A stretch of 60,729 bases of DNA from DAITAZ01 sp036824045 (lineage in GTDB: Bacteria; Pseudomonadota; Gammaproteobacteria; Burkholderiales; Rhodocyclaceae), in assembly GCA_036824045.1 (NCBI GenBank), contig DAITAZ010000023.1, forward strand, positions 1 to 60,729. Reading direction: 5' to 3'. The position numbers and the translations under genes are program-made. The notes below the pieces were generated by a model. It was not told the origin of the DNA. It ran no database searches and saw only the letters and a program-made list of their open reading frames with translations. Shown here one piece after another: positions 8,633-16,685 of the stretch. Position 1 is the stretch's first letter, and every line of letters starts with the position of its first letter.

Positions 8633-9619
8633 ATGCGAGACACCCTGCCCCAACTCAGCCGCATCACCTTCCCGCCCCTGCGGCGGGGCCCCCTCGCAAC
8701 CCTTCAGGCCAACCTCGGGTATCGCTGCAACCAATCCTGCTTCCACTGCCATGTGGCAGCCAGCCCCAAGCGGACCGAGCAAATGGGGCAGGAAACCATG
8801 GAACTGCTGCTGCGCTTTGCCCGGGAGCAAGGCATTGCCACGCTGGATCTCACCGGCGGCGCGCCAGAACTCAACCCCCATTTCCGGGAACTGGTTCTTC
8901 GTGCCTGCAGGCAGGGGCTGCGGGTGATGGACCGCTGTAACCTCACCATCCTCGAAGAGCCCGGGCAGGCGGATCTGGCCACGTTCCTGGCGAGCCAGCA
9001 GGTTGAGGTGGTGGCCTCGCTGCCCTGCTATCTGGAAGAAAATGTGGACCGCCAGCGCGGCGATGGCGTCTTTGCGGCCAGCCTGGCGGGGTTGCGCCGG
9101 CTCAACGCGCTCGGCTACGGCCAGCCGGGCGGCAACCTCACCCTCAATCTGGTCTACAACCCCGCCGGTGCCAGCCTGCCCCCCGGGCAACTAGCGTTGG
9201 AATCCGCTTACAGGGAACAACTGGCCACGCGCTACGGCATTGTATTCAACCACCTGTACGTGCTCGCCAACATGCCTATCCAACGCTTTGGCAGCCAGCT
9301 CGTCAGCCGCGGGGAACTGGAAGGCTATATGGCCCTGCTGCAGAGCGCCCACCGGGAGGAGAACCTGGCCAACGTCATGTGCCGCAGCATGGTTTCGGTG
9401 GATTGGCGAGGTTACGTCTACGACTGCGATTTCAACCAGATGCTTGGCCTCCCGCTGGGGGGCGCGACCGGGCCCACCCACCTCTCCGCCCTCCTGGGGC
9501 GGGATCTGGGCGGTGCCCCCATCCGCGTTGCCGGCCACTGCTATGGCTGTACCGCCGGCCAGGGCAGCAGTTGCGGCGGCGCGCTGGAAGCCGCCCCCAC
9601 CGCAGCTGCCACCGCCTAG
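8633..9619 (+). CDS. arsS: ArsS-family radical SAM protein (rSAM/selenodomain type)
   Basis: This is a radical S-adenosylmethionine enzyme of the ArsS family, which carries a DUF3641 C-terminal domain and has been linked to arsenosugar formation. The 328-aa product has the [4Fe-4S] motif CNQSCFHC (Cx3Cx2C) near residue 35 and the downstream LDLTGGAPELNP. The cysteine-rich C-terminal signature is GHCYGCTAGQGSSCGG. As I recall, many relatives have selenocysteine in that C-terminal signature; here the codon is TGC. The ATG at 8633 follows GGAGAAAGCC. It is the first gene of a plus-strand run to 16574. No arsM (arsenite methyltransferase) is visible, so the arsenosugar assignment is by family only. 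Confidence 0.85.
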   Translation: MRDTLPQLSRITFPPLRRGPLATLQANLGYRCNQSCFHCHVAASPKRTEQMGQETMELLLRFAREQGIATLDLTGGAPELNPHFRELVLRACRQGLRVMDRCNLTILEEPGQADLATFLASQQVEVVASLPCYLEENVDRQRGDGVFAASLAGLRRLNALGYGQPGGNLTLNLVYNPAGASLPPGQLALESAYREQLATRYGIVFNHLYVLANMPIQRFGSQLVSRGELEGYMALLQSAHREENLANVMCRSMVSVDWRGYVYDCDFNQMLGLPLGGATGPTHLSALLGRDLGGAPIRVAGHCYGCTAGQGSSCGGALEAAPTAAATA

Positions 9620-9628
9620 GGGCGCCCC

Positions 9629-11773
9629 ATGTCCGCCCGCAAACTGCTGGTGCTGCTTGCCATTGGTCTCGCCCTTGGCGCCTATTTCGCCTTCGACCTG
9701 GGGCGCTTTCTGAGCCTGGAAACCCTCAAGGCGCAGCAAACCGCCCTCGCCGCTCTTCACGCGCAACGCCCGCTGCTGCTCGCGGCCCTGTATTTCGCGC
9801 TCTACGTGGCGGTCACCGCCGCCTCCCTGCCCGGCGCCGCCCTGCTCACCCTCGCTGGCGGGGCCGTTTTCGGGCTGCTGTGGGGCACGGTGATCGTCTC
9901 CTTCGCCTCCACCCTGGGGGCCACCCTGGCCTTTCTCTCCGCCCGCTTCCTGGCCCGCGACTGGGTCAGCGCCCGTTTCGGCCAACGCCTTGCCGCCATC
10001 GACGAAGGCATCCGCAAGGAAGGGGCTTTCTACCTCTTCACCCTGCGCCTGGTACCCATCTTCCCCTTCTTCCTGGTGAACCTGCTCCTGGGGCTCACCG
10101 CGATGAAAACCCGCACCTTTTACTGGGTCAGCCAGGTGGGCATGCTGGCGGGCACCGTCGCCTACGTGAATGCGGGCACCCAGCTCGCCGGCATCGAGTC
10201 GCTGTCCGGCATCCTTTCGCCCGGGGTGCTCGGCTCCTTCGCCCTGCTCGGGGTCTTTCCCCTGCTGGCCAAAAAGGCCGTGGATGTGGCCCGGGCGCGC
10301 AAGGTGTACGCCCGCTGGCAACGCCCCGCGCACTTTGACCGCAATATCGTGGTCATCGGAGCCGGCAGCGCCGGGCTGGTCACCGCCTACATCGCCGCCG
10401 CGGTCAAGGCCCGCGTCACGCTGGTGGAGAAACACCGCATGGGCGGCGACTGCCTCAACACCGGCTGCGTCCCCTCCAAAGCCCTGATCCGCTCCGCACG
10501 GCTGCTCGCCCAGATGGCGCGCGCGTCGGAACTGGGCATTCGGGAAGCCCAGGCACGCTACGACTTCGCCGAAGTCATGGCCCGCGTGCGCCGCGTGGTT
10601 CAAGCGGTGGAACCCCACGATTCCGTCGAACGCTATACCGGGCTGGGGGTGGAGGTGATCCAGGGCAGTGCCCGCCTTGTCAGCCCCTGGGAGGTGGAGA
10701 TCGTGGGTGCCGATGGCGCCCGCCAGCGGCTGAGCACCCGCAGCGTGGTCATTGCTGCCGGCGCCCGGCCCCTGGTTCCCCCCATTCCCGGCATCGAGGC
10801 CATCGACTACCTGACCTCCGACACCGTGTGGAACTTGTCCACCCTGCCCCGCCGCCTGCTGGTGCTGGGGGGCGGCCCCATCGGGTGCGAACTGGCCCAG
10901 GCCTTCGCCCGCCTGGGTGCCCAGGTCACCCTGGTGGAAATGGCGCCCCGGCTGATGCTGCGGGAGGATCCCGAAGTATCGGCGGCGGTGGCAGCACGCT
11001 TTGGCGCCGAAGGCATCCGCCTGCTGCTTGCCCACAAGGCCAGCCGCTTCGCGCTGGAAGCCGGGGAAAAAACCCTGGTGGCCGAGCACGCGGGCACCCA
11101 GGTGAGCATTGCATTTGACGCCGTGCTGATCGCCCTGGGCCGGGTGGCCAACCTCACCGGCTACGGGCTGGAGGAACTGGGTATCGCCACCGGCCGCACC
11201 ATCGCCACCAACGAGTTCCTCCAGACCACCTACCCCAATATCTACGCCGCGGGCGACGTGGCCGGCCCCTACCAGTTCACCCACACCGCGGCCCATCAGG
11301 CCTGGTACGCGGCGGTCAACGCTCTGTTCGACCCCTTCAAGAAGTTCAAGGCCGACTATTCGGTGATCCCCTGGGCCACCTTCGTCGAACCCGAAGTGGC
11401 CCGCGTCGGCCTGAACGAGCAGGAAGCCGTGGAGAAAGGCATTGCCTTCGAGGTCAGCCGCTACGGCCTGGACGATCTGGACCGGGCCATCGCCGACGGC
11501 GACGCCCACGGCTTCGTCAAAGTGCTCACCGTTCCTGGCAAGGACCGCATCCTCGGCGTCACCATCGTCGGCCCCCATGCCGGAGATCTCATCGCCGAGT
11601 ACGTGCTGGCCATGAAGCACAACATCGGGCTCAACAAGATCCTGGGCACCATCCACATCTACCCGACCCTGGCCGAGGCCAACAAGTACGCCGCCGGCGT
11701 GTGGAAGAAGGCCCATGCGCCCCAACGCCTGCTAGCCTGGGTCGAGCGTTTCCACACCTTGCGCCGGAGGTGA
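9629..11773 (+). CDS. TVP38/TMEM64 membrane domain fused to FAD-dependent disulfide oxidoreductase
   Basis: This is a two-domain protein of 714 aa. Residues 1-225 are a TVP38/TMEM64 (VTT/DedA-like) membrane domain with the conserved YLFTLRLVPIFPFF...LLLGLT motif. Residues about 235-700 form a dihydrolipoamide dehydrogenase-like flavoprotein with the FAD motif GAGSAGL, redox cysteines in GGDCLNTGCVPSK, a second GGGPIGCE NAD motif, and the C-terminal HIYPTLAEANK. It lacks the N-terminal metal-binding domain and C-terminal cysteine pair of mercuric reductase. It starts 9 bases after the radical SAM gene. A likely role is thiol or chalcogen redox at the membrane, but no substrate is known. Confidence 0.88.
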   Translation: MSARKLLVLLAIGLALGAYFAFDLGRFLSLETLKAQQTALAALHAQRPLLLAALYFALYVAVTAASLPGAALLTLAGGAVFGLLWGTVIVSFASTLGATLAFLSARFLARDWVSARFGQRLAAIDEGIRKEGAFYLFTLRLVPIFPFFLVNLLLGLTAMKTRTFYWVSQVGMLAGTVAYVNAGTQLAGIESLSGILSPGVLGSFALLGVFPLLAKKAVDVARARKVYARWQRPAHFDRNIVVIGAGSAGLVTAYIAAAVKARVTLVEKHRMGGDCLNTGCVPSKALIRSARLLAQMARASELGIREAQARYDFAEVMARVRRVVQAVEPHDSVERYTGLGVEVIQGSARLVSPWEVEIVGADGARQRLSTRSVVIAAGARPLVPPIPGIEAIDYLTSDTVWNLSTLPRRLLVLGGGPIGCELAQAFARLGAQVTLVEMAPRLMLREDPEVSAAVAARFGAEGIRLLLAHKASRFALEAGEKTLVAEHAGTQVSIAFDAVLIALGRVANLTGYGLEELGIATGRTIATNEFLQTTYPNIYAAGDVAGPYQFTHTAAHQAWYAAVNALFDPFKKFKADYSVIPWATFVEPEVARVGLNEQEAVEKGIAFEVSRYGLDDLDRAIADGDAHGFVKVLTVPGKDRILGVTIVGPHAGDLIAEYVLAMKHNIGLNKILGTIHIYPTLAEANKYAAGVWKKAHAPQRLLAWVERFHTLRRR

Positions 11774-11775
11774 AC

Positions 11776-12513
11776 ATGAACGCCGCACCATTGAGCCTTG
11801 CCGCCCTCCTCCTCCTGCCCGGCCCGGCCGGAGCGGCCCCCCTGTGGGTAGGCCACTTCTCCGGCCCCGAGGGCGATCCGCCCGCCCCGTGGCGGCTGCA
11901 GCGCTTTGACGAAAAGATCCCCGCCACCCGCTACCGGGTACGCCAGTGGGACGGCGTGTGGGCCATCGAAGCCCATGCCGTTCGCAGCATGGCCCTGCTG
12001 CTGCGGCCGCTCACGGTGGACCTGGGCAAGACGCCGGTGCTGTGCTGGCGCTGGCGTATCGAAGCCCCCGTGGCCGCCGGCGACCTCACCCGCAAGAGCG
12101 GTGACGACTACGCCGCCCGCGTGTACCTGAGCTTCGACATCGCCCCCGAGCACCTGGGCCTGGGCACCCGGACCAAGCTTGCGCTGGGGCGCAGCCTGTT
12201 CGGCAGCCAGGTGCCCGACGGGGCGGTGAACTACGTGTGGGACAACCGCCAGCCCGTGGGCACCCTGCGCGACAACGCCTACACCGATCGGGCCAAGATG
12301 CAGGTGCTGCAAAGCGGCGGCGCCCAAGCCGGGCGCTGGGTGAGCGAACGGCGGGACGTGGTGGCGGACTTCCAGCGCGCCTTCGGACACCCGCCGCGCC
12401 GGATCACCGGCCTGGCCATCGCCACCGACACCGACAACACCGGCGAGGAAGCCCGCGGCGGCTTTGCCGACTTTCACTTTGTCGCCGCCGACGAGGCCTG
12501 TGTCGATGGCTGA
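11776..12513 (+). CDS. DUF3047 domain exported protein
   Basis: This 245-aa protein matches the uncharacterised DUF3047 family. A short hydrophobic N-terminus (about residues 5-21, ending AGA) looks like a signal peptide. The mature part contains the family pattern LCWRWRIEAPV, then DDYAARVYLSFD, and NYVWDNRQPVG, then ITGLAIATDTDNTGE. The ATG at 11776 comes 2 bases after the upstream stop and has a perfect GGAGG at good spacing. The next gene starts inside its last codons, so the run is translationally coupled. Function unknown; presumably periplasmic and carbohydrate-binding-like, which is only a guess. Confidence 0.82.
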   Translation: MNAAPLSLAALLLLPGPAGAAPLWVGHFSGPEGDPPAPWRLQRFDEKIPATRYRVRQWDGVWAIEAHAVRSMALLLRPLTVDLGKTPVLCWRWRIEAPVAAGDLTRKSGDDYAARVYLSFDIAPEHLGLGTRTKLALGRSLFGSQVPDGAVNYVWDNRQPVGTLRDNAYTDRAKMQVLQSGGAQAGRWVSERRDVVADFQRAFGHPPRRITGLAIATDTDNTGEEARGGFADFHFVAADEACVDG

Positions 12514-13204
12514 GCCGGCACTCTCCGTCATCGTTCCCACCCTGGACGAAGCAGCCGGCATTACGCCGCACCTGGCGGCCCTCGCCCCCCTGCGCGCGGC
12601 AGGCGTCCAGCTCATCGTGGTGGATGGCGGCAGCCGGGACGGCACCCGGGCACGCGCCCACCCCCTGGCGGATACGGTGCTGACCGCACCCCGCGGCCGC
12701 GCCCGGCAGATGAACGCCGGCGCCGTCCACGCCCGGGGTGACATCCTGCTCTTCCTGCACGCGGACACCCGCCTGCCCGACAACGCCCTGCCCGCCATCC
12801 GCGAGGCCATCGCCAGCGGTCGCGTCTGGGGCCGTTTCGACGTGCGCATCGTCGGCCATTCCCGGCTGCTCCCGGCGGTGGCGGCGCTGATGAACCTGCG
12901 CTCCCGCCTCACCGGCATCGCCACAGGCGATCAGGCCATCTTCGTCCGGCGGACCGATTTCGATGCGCTCGGCGGCTTCCCCGACATTCCGCTGATGGAA
13001 GACATCGTCCTCTCCCGCCGGCTCAAGGCCCGGGGGCGCCCCGCCTGCCTGGGGCTCCGGGTGCTGACCTCCGGACGCCGGTGGGAACAGCGCGGGGTCG
13101 TGCGCACCATCCTCACCATGTGGTGGCTGCGGCTGCGCTTCTTTCTAGGCGCCAGCCCGACCCGGCTGGCCCGGGACTACGGTTATGCGGCCGACGAAAG
13201 CTGA
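12506..13204 (+). CDS. TIGR04283 family glycosyltransferase (rSAM/selenodomain-associated transferase 2)
   Basis: This 232-aa GT2-fold enzyme has VIVPTLDEAAGI at the N-terminus, VVDGGSRDGT, and the DxD-type HADTRLP. It belongs to the small glycosyltransferase family annotated as arsenosugar biosynthesis or, earlier, rSAM/selenodomain-associated transferase 2. The start at 12506 overlaps the DUF3047 stop by 8 bases, and its own end overlaps the next gene by 20. Donor and acceptor are unknown. Linkage to ArsS and the partner transferase is the family hallmark. Confidence 0.88.
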   Translation: MAEPALSVIVPTLDEAAGITPHLAALAPLRAAGVQLIVVDGGSRDGTRARAHPLADTVLTAPRGRARQMNAGAVHARGDILLFLHADTRLPDNALPAIREAIASGRVWGRFDVRIVGHSRLLPAVAALMNLRSRLTGIATGDQAIFVRRTDFDALGGFPDIPLMEDIVLSRRLKARGRPACLGLRVLTSGRRWEQRGVVRTILTMWWLRLRFFLGASPTRLARDYGYAADES

Positions 13205-13913
13205 GGCCGCCGTTCGCATCGCCGTGCTCGCCCGAGCCCCCGTTCCCGGGCGGGCCAAAACCCGCCTCATTCCCCGCCTTGGCGCCGAGGGTGCCGCCCG
13301 ACTGCAGGCCTGGCTGATCCAGCGCGCAGTGGGCACCGCCCACGCCGCCGCCCTGGGGCCGGTGGCACTGTGGTGCACGCCGGATGCTCGCCATCCGGCC
13401 TTTGCCGCCCATGCCCGCCACGCCCACCTGCTCACCCAGCCCCCAGGGGATCTCGGCCGGCGCATGCTTGCCGCCTGCGCCGGCGACCCGCACGGCGCGC
13501 CACCCCCGGGCATGACTGCCGCCCCATCCGTCTCCGCCACGCCCACCCTGGTGATCGGCACCGACTGCCCCGCCCTCTCGCCGGAGCATCTGCGCGCCGC
13601 CGCCGCCTGCCTGCTGGCGGGCGACGACGCGGTGTTCTACCCCGCCGAGGATGGCGGCTATGTGCTCGTGGGGCTGCGCCGGGCCGATGCCCGCGTGTTC
13701 CAGGCGATCGACTGGAGCACCGCCCGGGTGATGTCCCAGACCCGGCAGCGGCTGCGATCCCTGGGCTGGCGCTGGCAAGAGCCGGAAACCCTTTGGGACG
13801 TGGACCGCCCGGACGACTTTGAACGCCTGCTGGCTTGGCAGCCGGCGCTGGCATCCCTTACGATGCCCCACGGTCAAGCACAATCACAACAAGCGCCCCC
13901 CGCATCCACTTGA
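13185..13913 (+). CDS. TIGR04282 family glycosyltransferase (DUF2064, transferase 1)
   Basis: This 242-aa nucleotidyl/glycosyl transferase-like protein (DUF2064) starts with a CofC-like nucleotide-binding segment, VLARAPVPGRAKTRLIPRLG. It contains IGTDCPALSP and EDGGYVLVGLRRA and ends with LWDVDRPDDFERLL plus a low-complexity tail. It is the standard companion of TIGR04283 and the radical SAM protein. The start lies within the last codons of the preceding gene, supporting one polycistronic message. Substrate unknown. Confidence 0.88.
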   Translation: MRPTKAEAAVRIAVLARAPVPGRAKTRLIPRLGAEGAARLQAWLIQRAVGTAHAAALGPVALWCTPDARHPAFAAHARHAHLLTQPPGDLGRRMLAACAGDPHGAPPPGMTAAPSVSATPTLVIGTDCPALSPEHLRAAAACLLAGDDAVFYPAEDGGYVLVGLRRADARVFQAIDWSTARVMSQTRQRLRSLGWRWQEPETLWDVDRPDDFERLLAWQPALASLTMPHGQAQSQQAPPAST

Positions 13914-13927
13914 GCCCGCACCCGCCC

Positions 13928-14635
13928 ATGCGCCCCAGCCTTTCGCCCACCGTTCTCCTGGCGCTGTGCCTGCTGGCCGCAGTGGCGATCGCCCTGCTCC
14001 CCGGCCCGCTCACGGGCGGGCTGGATGCCGCGCTCTCGGCCTTGAAGCTCCGGCAACGCGAGCTGCAAACCGCCCTCGCGGCCCACCCGCTGAGCGTTAC
14101 CTGCGTTTTCTTCGGCGTGTATGTGGCCCTGTCGGCGCTCGCCCTGCCCGGCGGCTCCGTGCTCATGCTGGCAGCCGGCGCCGGCTACGGGCTGCTGCCC
14201 GGCACCCTGCTCAGCTTGAGCGCCTGCACCCTTGGCGCCACGCTCACCATGCTCGCTGCCCGCCACCTGTTGCGCGGCCCCGCACGGCGGCATTTCGGCG
14301 CCCGGCTGACCACGCTCGACGCTGGCCTCGCCCGGGATGGCGGCTTCTACCTTTTCAGCCTGCGCATGCTCCCGGTGATTCCCTACGCGGCCGTCAATGT
14401 GCTGGCGGGGCTCACCGGCCTGCGCACCTGGACCTTCGCCTGGGTGAGCTTCGCCGGCATGCTCGCCGGCACGGTGGTATACGTGAATGCCGGGCAGGAA
14501 CTGGCCCGGGTCGAAAGCACGGCGCAACTCCTGTCACCCTCGCTCCTGGCAGCGCTGGCCGCCCTCGGGCTCCTGCCCCTGCTGGCCAGAAAGCTCTTCG
14601 CCCGGCCGCCCGACGACAGGCAGATCGTCCAGTGA
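13928..14635 (+). CDS. TVP38/TMEM64 family membrane protein
   Basis: This 235-aa polytopic protein is of the VTT (DedA/TVP38) group. Signature segments are GGFYLFSLRMLPVIPYAAVN and LAGLTGLRTWTFAWVSF, followed by GMLAGTVVYVNAG. It is clearly paralogous to the N-terminal domain of the fusion protein at 9629-11773. The ATG at 13928 is 14 bases after the upstream stop; a longer reading would overlap that gene. Its stop overlaps the GTG of the next gene by 4 bases. TVP38/DedA proteins are thought to move lipids or small solutes; the solute here is unknown. Confidence 0.87.
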   Translation: MRPSLSPTVLLALCLLAAVAIALLPGPLTGGLDAALSALKLRQRELQTALAAHPLSVTCVFFGVYVALSALALPGGSVLMLAAGAGYGLLPGTLLSLSACTLGATLTMLAARHLLRGPARRHFGARLTTLDAGLARDGGFYLFSLRMLPVIPYAAVNVLAGLTGLRTWTFAWVSFAGMLAGTVVYVNAGQELARVESTAQLLSPSLLAALAALGLLPLLARKLFARPPDDRQIVQ

Positions 14636-15975
14636 GCTCGCCCCGCACCCTGGTGCTCTTCAACTACGACTGGGACGCCGCCGGTTTCGAGCGCTGGCGC
14701 CATCAGTTCCCGGTGGATGCGGAAGGCTTCGACCTTTTTTCCTTCCCCAGCAACGCGCGGCTCGCCTTTTTCGATCTGGAACGCTTCGTCCGCCGTCTGG
14801 CGGCTCGGGCACCTCGCCGCGGCTGGCGGGCGGTCACCTCCAACCACGAGCAATTTGGCGCCCTGGCCGCGGCCTTGCTGGCCGAGCGCATGGGCTGGCC
14901 GGGCACGCCGGTGGGTGCCGTGCTGGCCTGCCAGCACAAGCTCTACGCCCGCCAGGTGCTGGCGGAAGTGTGCCCCGACGCCAATATCGACTTCGCCCCC
15001 CTCGCCGCCCGGTATGGCGACCCGGCGCCGGAAGGGCTCGCCTACCCCCTGTTCGTGAAGCCGGTGAAAGCCGCTTTCTCTGTGCTCGCCCGCACGGTCC
15101 CCAGCCGCGACGCGCTGCAGGCGCTGACCCGCTTCGGTCCCTGGGAACTGTGGGTGATCCGCCACCTGGTGGAACCCTTCGAGCGCATCGCCCGCGTCCG
15201 CCTGCCCCAGGCGGGTAGCGCGCACCGCATGCTGCTGGAAGCCCCTGCGGCAGGAAACCAGTACAACCTGGACGGCTACGTCTTCCGTGGCCAGGTACGC
15301 CCGCTTGGCGTGGTGGAATCCGTGATGTACCCGGGCACCCAGGCCTTCATGCGCTTCGACCTGCCCTGCGCCCTGCCGGAGCAAGCGCGTGCTCAGGCCC
15401 TGGAGGTAGCGCAGCGCTTTCTGGAGGCCGTGGGTTTCGACCACGGCCTGTTCAACATGGAGTTCTTCCACGACCCGCACAGCGGCAAGCTCACCGTGAT
15501 CGAGTTCAATCCGCGCATGGCTGCCCAGTTCTCCGACCTCTACCTGCGGGTCGAAGGGCAAGACCTGCACCGGCTGGCACTGGAACTGGCCCACGGCCGC
15601 GATCCGGCCCTGCTGCCCCGCACCGCGCCCAGCGCGGGCGCCGCCGCAAGCTTTGTCTATCGCAGTTTCGATCCGGCCCAAGCCCCGGCCATGCCCACGC
15701 CGGCGCAGGAGCAGGCATTCCGCGCGCGTTTTCCCGACGGCATGCTGTTTACCTTTCCCAAGTCGCCGGGTTCCCTGGCGCGGGATTTCAAGTGGCTGGG
15801 CAGCCACCGTTACGGCATTGTGCACCTGGGCGGACGCAACGCCGCCGACCTGCGCGCCCGCTGCGAAGCCGCCAGCGCCCTGTTGGGCTGGCCCGCCCCC
15901 TATGCCGACGCCGCCCAGGCGGAGACGGAAACTGCCTTGCGCGCGCTCAAGCCCCTGGCCCTGGAGACCCCCTGA
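14632..15975 (+). CDS. ATP-grasp family enzyme of unknown substrate
   Basis: This 447-aa protein has ATP-grasp character: a central CQHKLYARQVLAEVCP entry helix, YPLFVKPVKAAFSVLART (the ATP-binding lysine segment), and the C-terminal metal-binding signature NMEFFHD, then VIEFNPRMAAQFSDLY. Such enzymes join a carboxylate to an amine or thiol with ATP. The GTG start at 14632 overlaps the TVP38 stop in a GTGA arrangement, and its own stop overlaps the next ATG as TGATG. I do not recognise the specific ligase. Its context suggests a tailoring step on the product of the radical SAM and glycosyltransferase genes, possibly addition of an amino acid; that is inference. Confidence 0.82.
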   Translation: MSSPRTLVLFNYDWDAAGFERWRHQFPVDAEGFDLFSFPSNARLAFFDLERFVRRLAARAPRRGWRAVTSNHEQFGALAAALLAERMGWPGTPVGAVLACQHKLYARQVLAEVCPDANIDFAPLAARYGDPAPEGLAYPLFVKPVKAAFSVLARTVPSRDALQALTRFGPWELWVIRHLVEPFERIARVRLPQAGSAHRMLLEAPAAGNQYNLDGYVFRGQVRPLGVVESVMYPGTQAFMRFDLPCALPEQARAQALEVAQRFLEAVGFDHGLFNMEFFHDPHSGKLTVIEFNPRMAAQFSDLYLRVEGQDLHRLALELAHGRDPALLPRTAPSAGAAASFVYRSFDPAQAPAMPTPAQEQAFRARFPDGMLFTFPKSPGSLARDFKWLGSHRYGIVHLGGRNAADLRARCEAASALLGWPAPYADAAQAETETALRALKPLALETP

Positions 15976-16574
15976 TGAAATCAATGAAGCGCCGCCCCGC
16001 CCTCGCCGCCTGTGCCCTTGCCCTGGCACTGGGCGGCTGCGCCATGGTCACCCAGAACCCCGCCAGCGCCCTCAAGCCGGTCAACGCCGTGAGCGAGGGC
16101 GAAGACAGCCGCCTGCTGCTCAAGGGCGCCGACGTGGTGGCCTACTTTACCGAAGGCCGCTACCTGCCCGGCGACCCACGCTTCAAGAGCGCCTATCAGG
16201 GCGTCACCTTCCGCTTCGCCAGCGCCGAGCACAAGGCGCTCTTCGACCAGTCGCCGGAAAAGTACCTGCCGCAGTTTGGCGGCTACTGCGCCAACGGTAT
16301 TGCCTACGGCATCCCCTGGGGTGGGGACGCGGACATCTGGAAACTGATCGACGGCAAGCTCTACATCTTCGGTGGCCAAGGCTCCAAAGACGCCTTTGAA
16401 CTGGATGAGCCCCGCAACCTCGCCCTGGCCCACAAATACTGGGCGGAGGAAGTCGCGGGCAGCAACAGTTTCCTTCAGCGGGCCAAGCGGCTGGTGTTCC
16501 GCGTGCCGCACTACCAGACCGGCGAGCAATTGGCCCAGGCCGTCGCCGAGGCCAAGGCGCGCAAGCAGCCCTGA
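15975..16574 (+). CDS. YHS domain lipoprotein of the YHS (seleno)protein family
   Basis: This 199-aa protein has a lipoprotein signal (LALALGGC lipobox, Cys at about residue 22). Its YHS-like domain contains KGADVVAYFTEGRYLPGD and the conserved QFGGYCANGIAYG, then a KLYIF segment. NCBI names this family a YHS domain-containing (seleno)protein because some members carry selenocysteine; here the codon is Cys. The start is coupled to the ATP-grasp stop (TGATG). It ends the eight-gene run and lies 111 bases before egtD. YHS domains often bind metals; the role here is unknown. Confidence 0.85.
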   Translation: MKSMKRRPALAACALALALGGCAMVTQNPASALKPVNAVSEGEDSRLLLKGADVVAYFTEGRYLPGDPRFKSAYQGVTFRFASAEHKALFDQSPEKYLPQFGGYCANGIAYGIPWGGDADIWKLIDGKLYIFGGQGSKDAFELDEPRNLALAHKYWAEEVAGSNSFLQRAKRLVFRVPHYQTGEQLAQAVAEAKARKQP

Positions 16575-16685
16575 CGGACAGGGCGTAGCACACACAGCCC
16601 CGCCCCCCGCTCTCCTCCGGAAGAGAGGGGCAAACGGAGGCGCTTCGCGAGTCTCGACCGCGGCATTCACATCAAGGCCAACCCG

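Noticed and set aside
9191..11725. An 844-codon open frame on the minus strand opposite the TVP38-flavoprotein gene
   Set aside because: It is a shadow of strong GC bias in the real gene; its product is glycine- and histidine-rich with no domain.
9629..11773. Mercuric reductase
   Set aside because: It has the flavoprotein redox cysteines but lacks the N-terminal metal-binding domain and the C-terminal cysteine pair.
15975..16574. Selenocysteine in the YHS lipoprotein
   Set aside because: The open frame is uninterrupted and the motif position is coded by TGC, not TGA.
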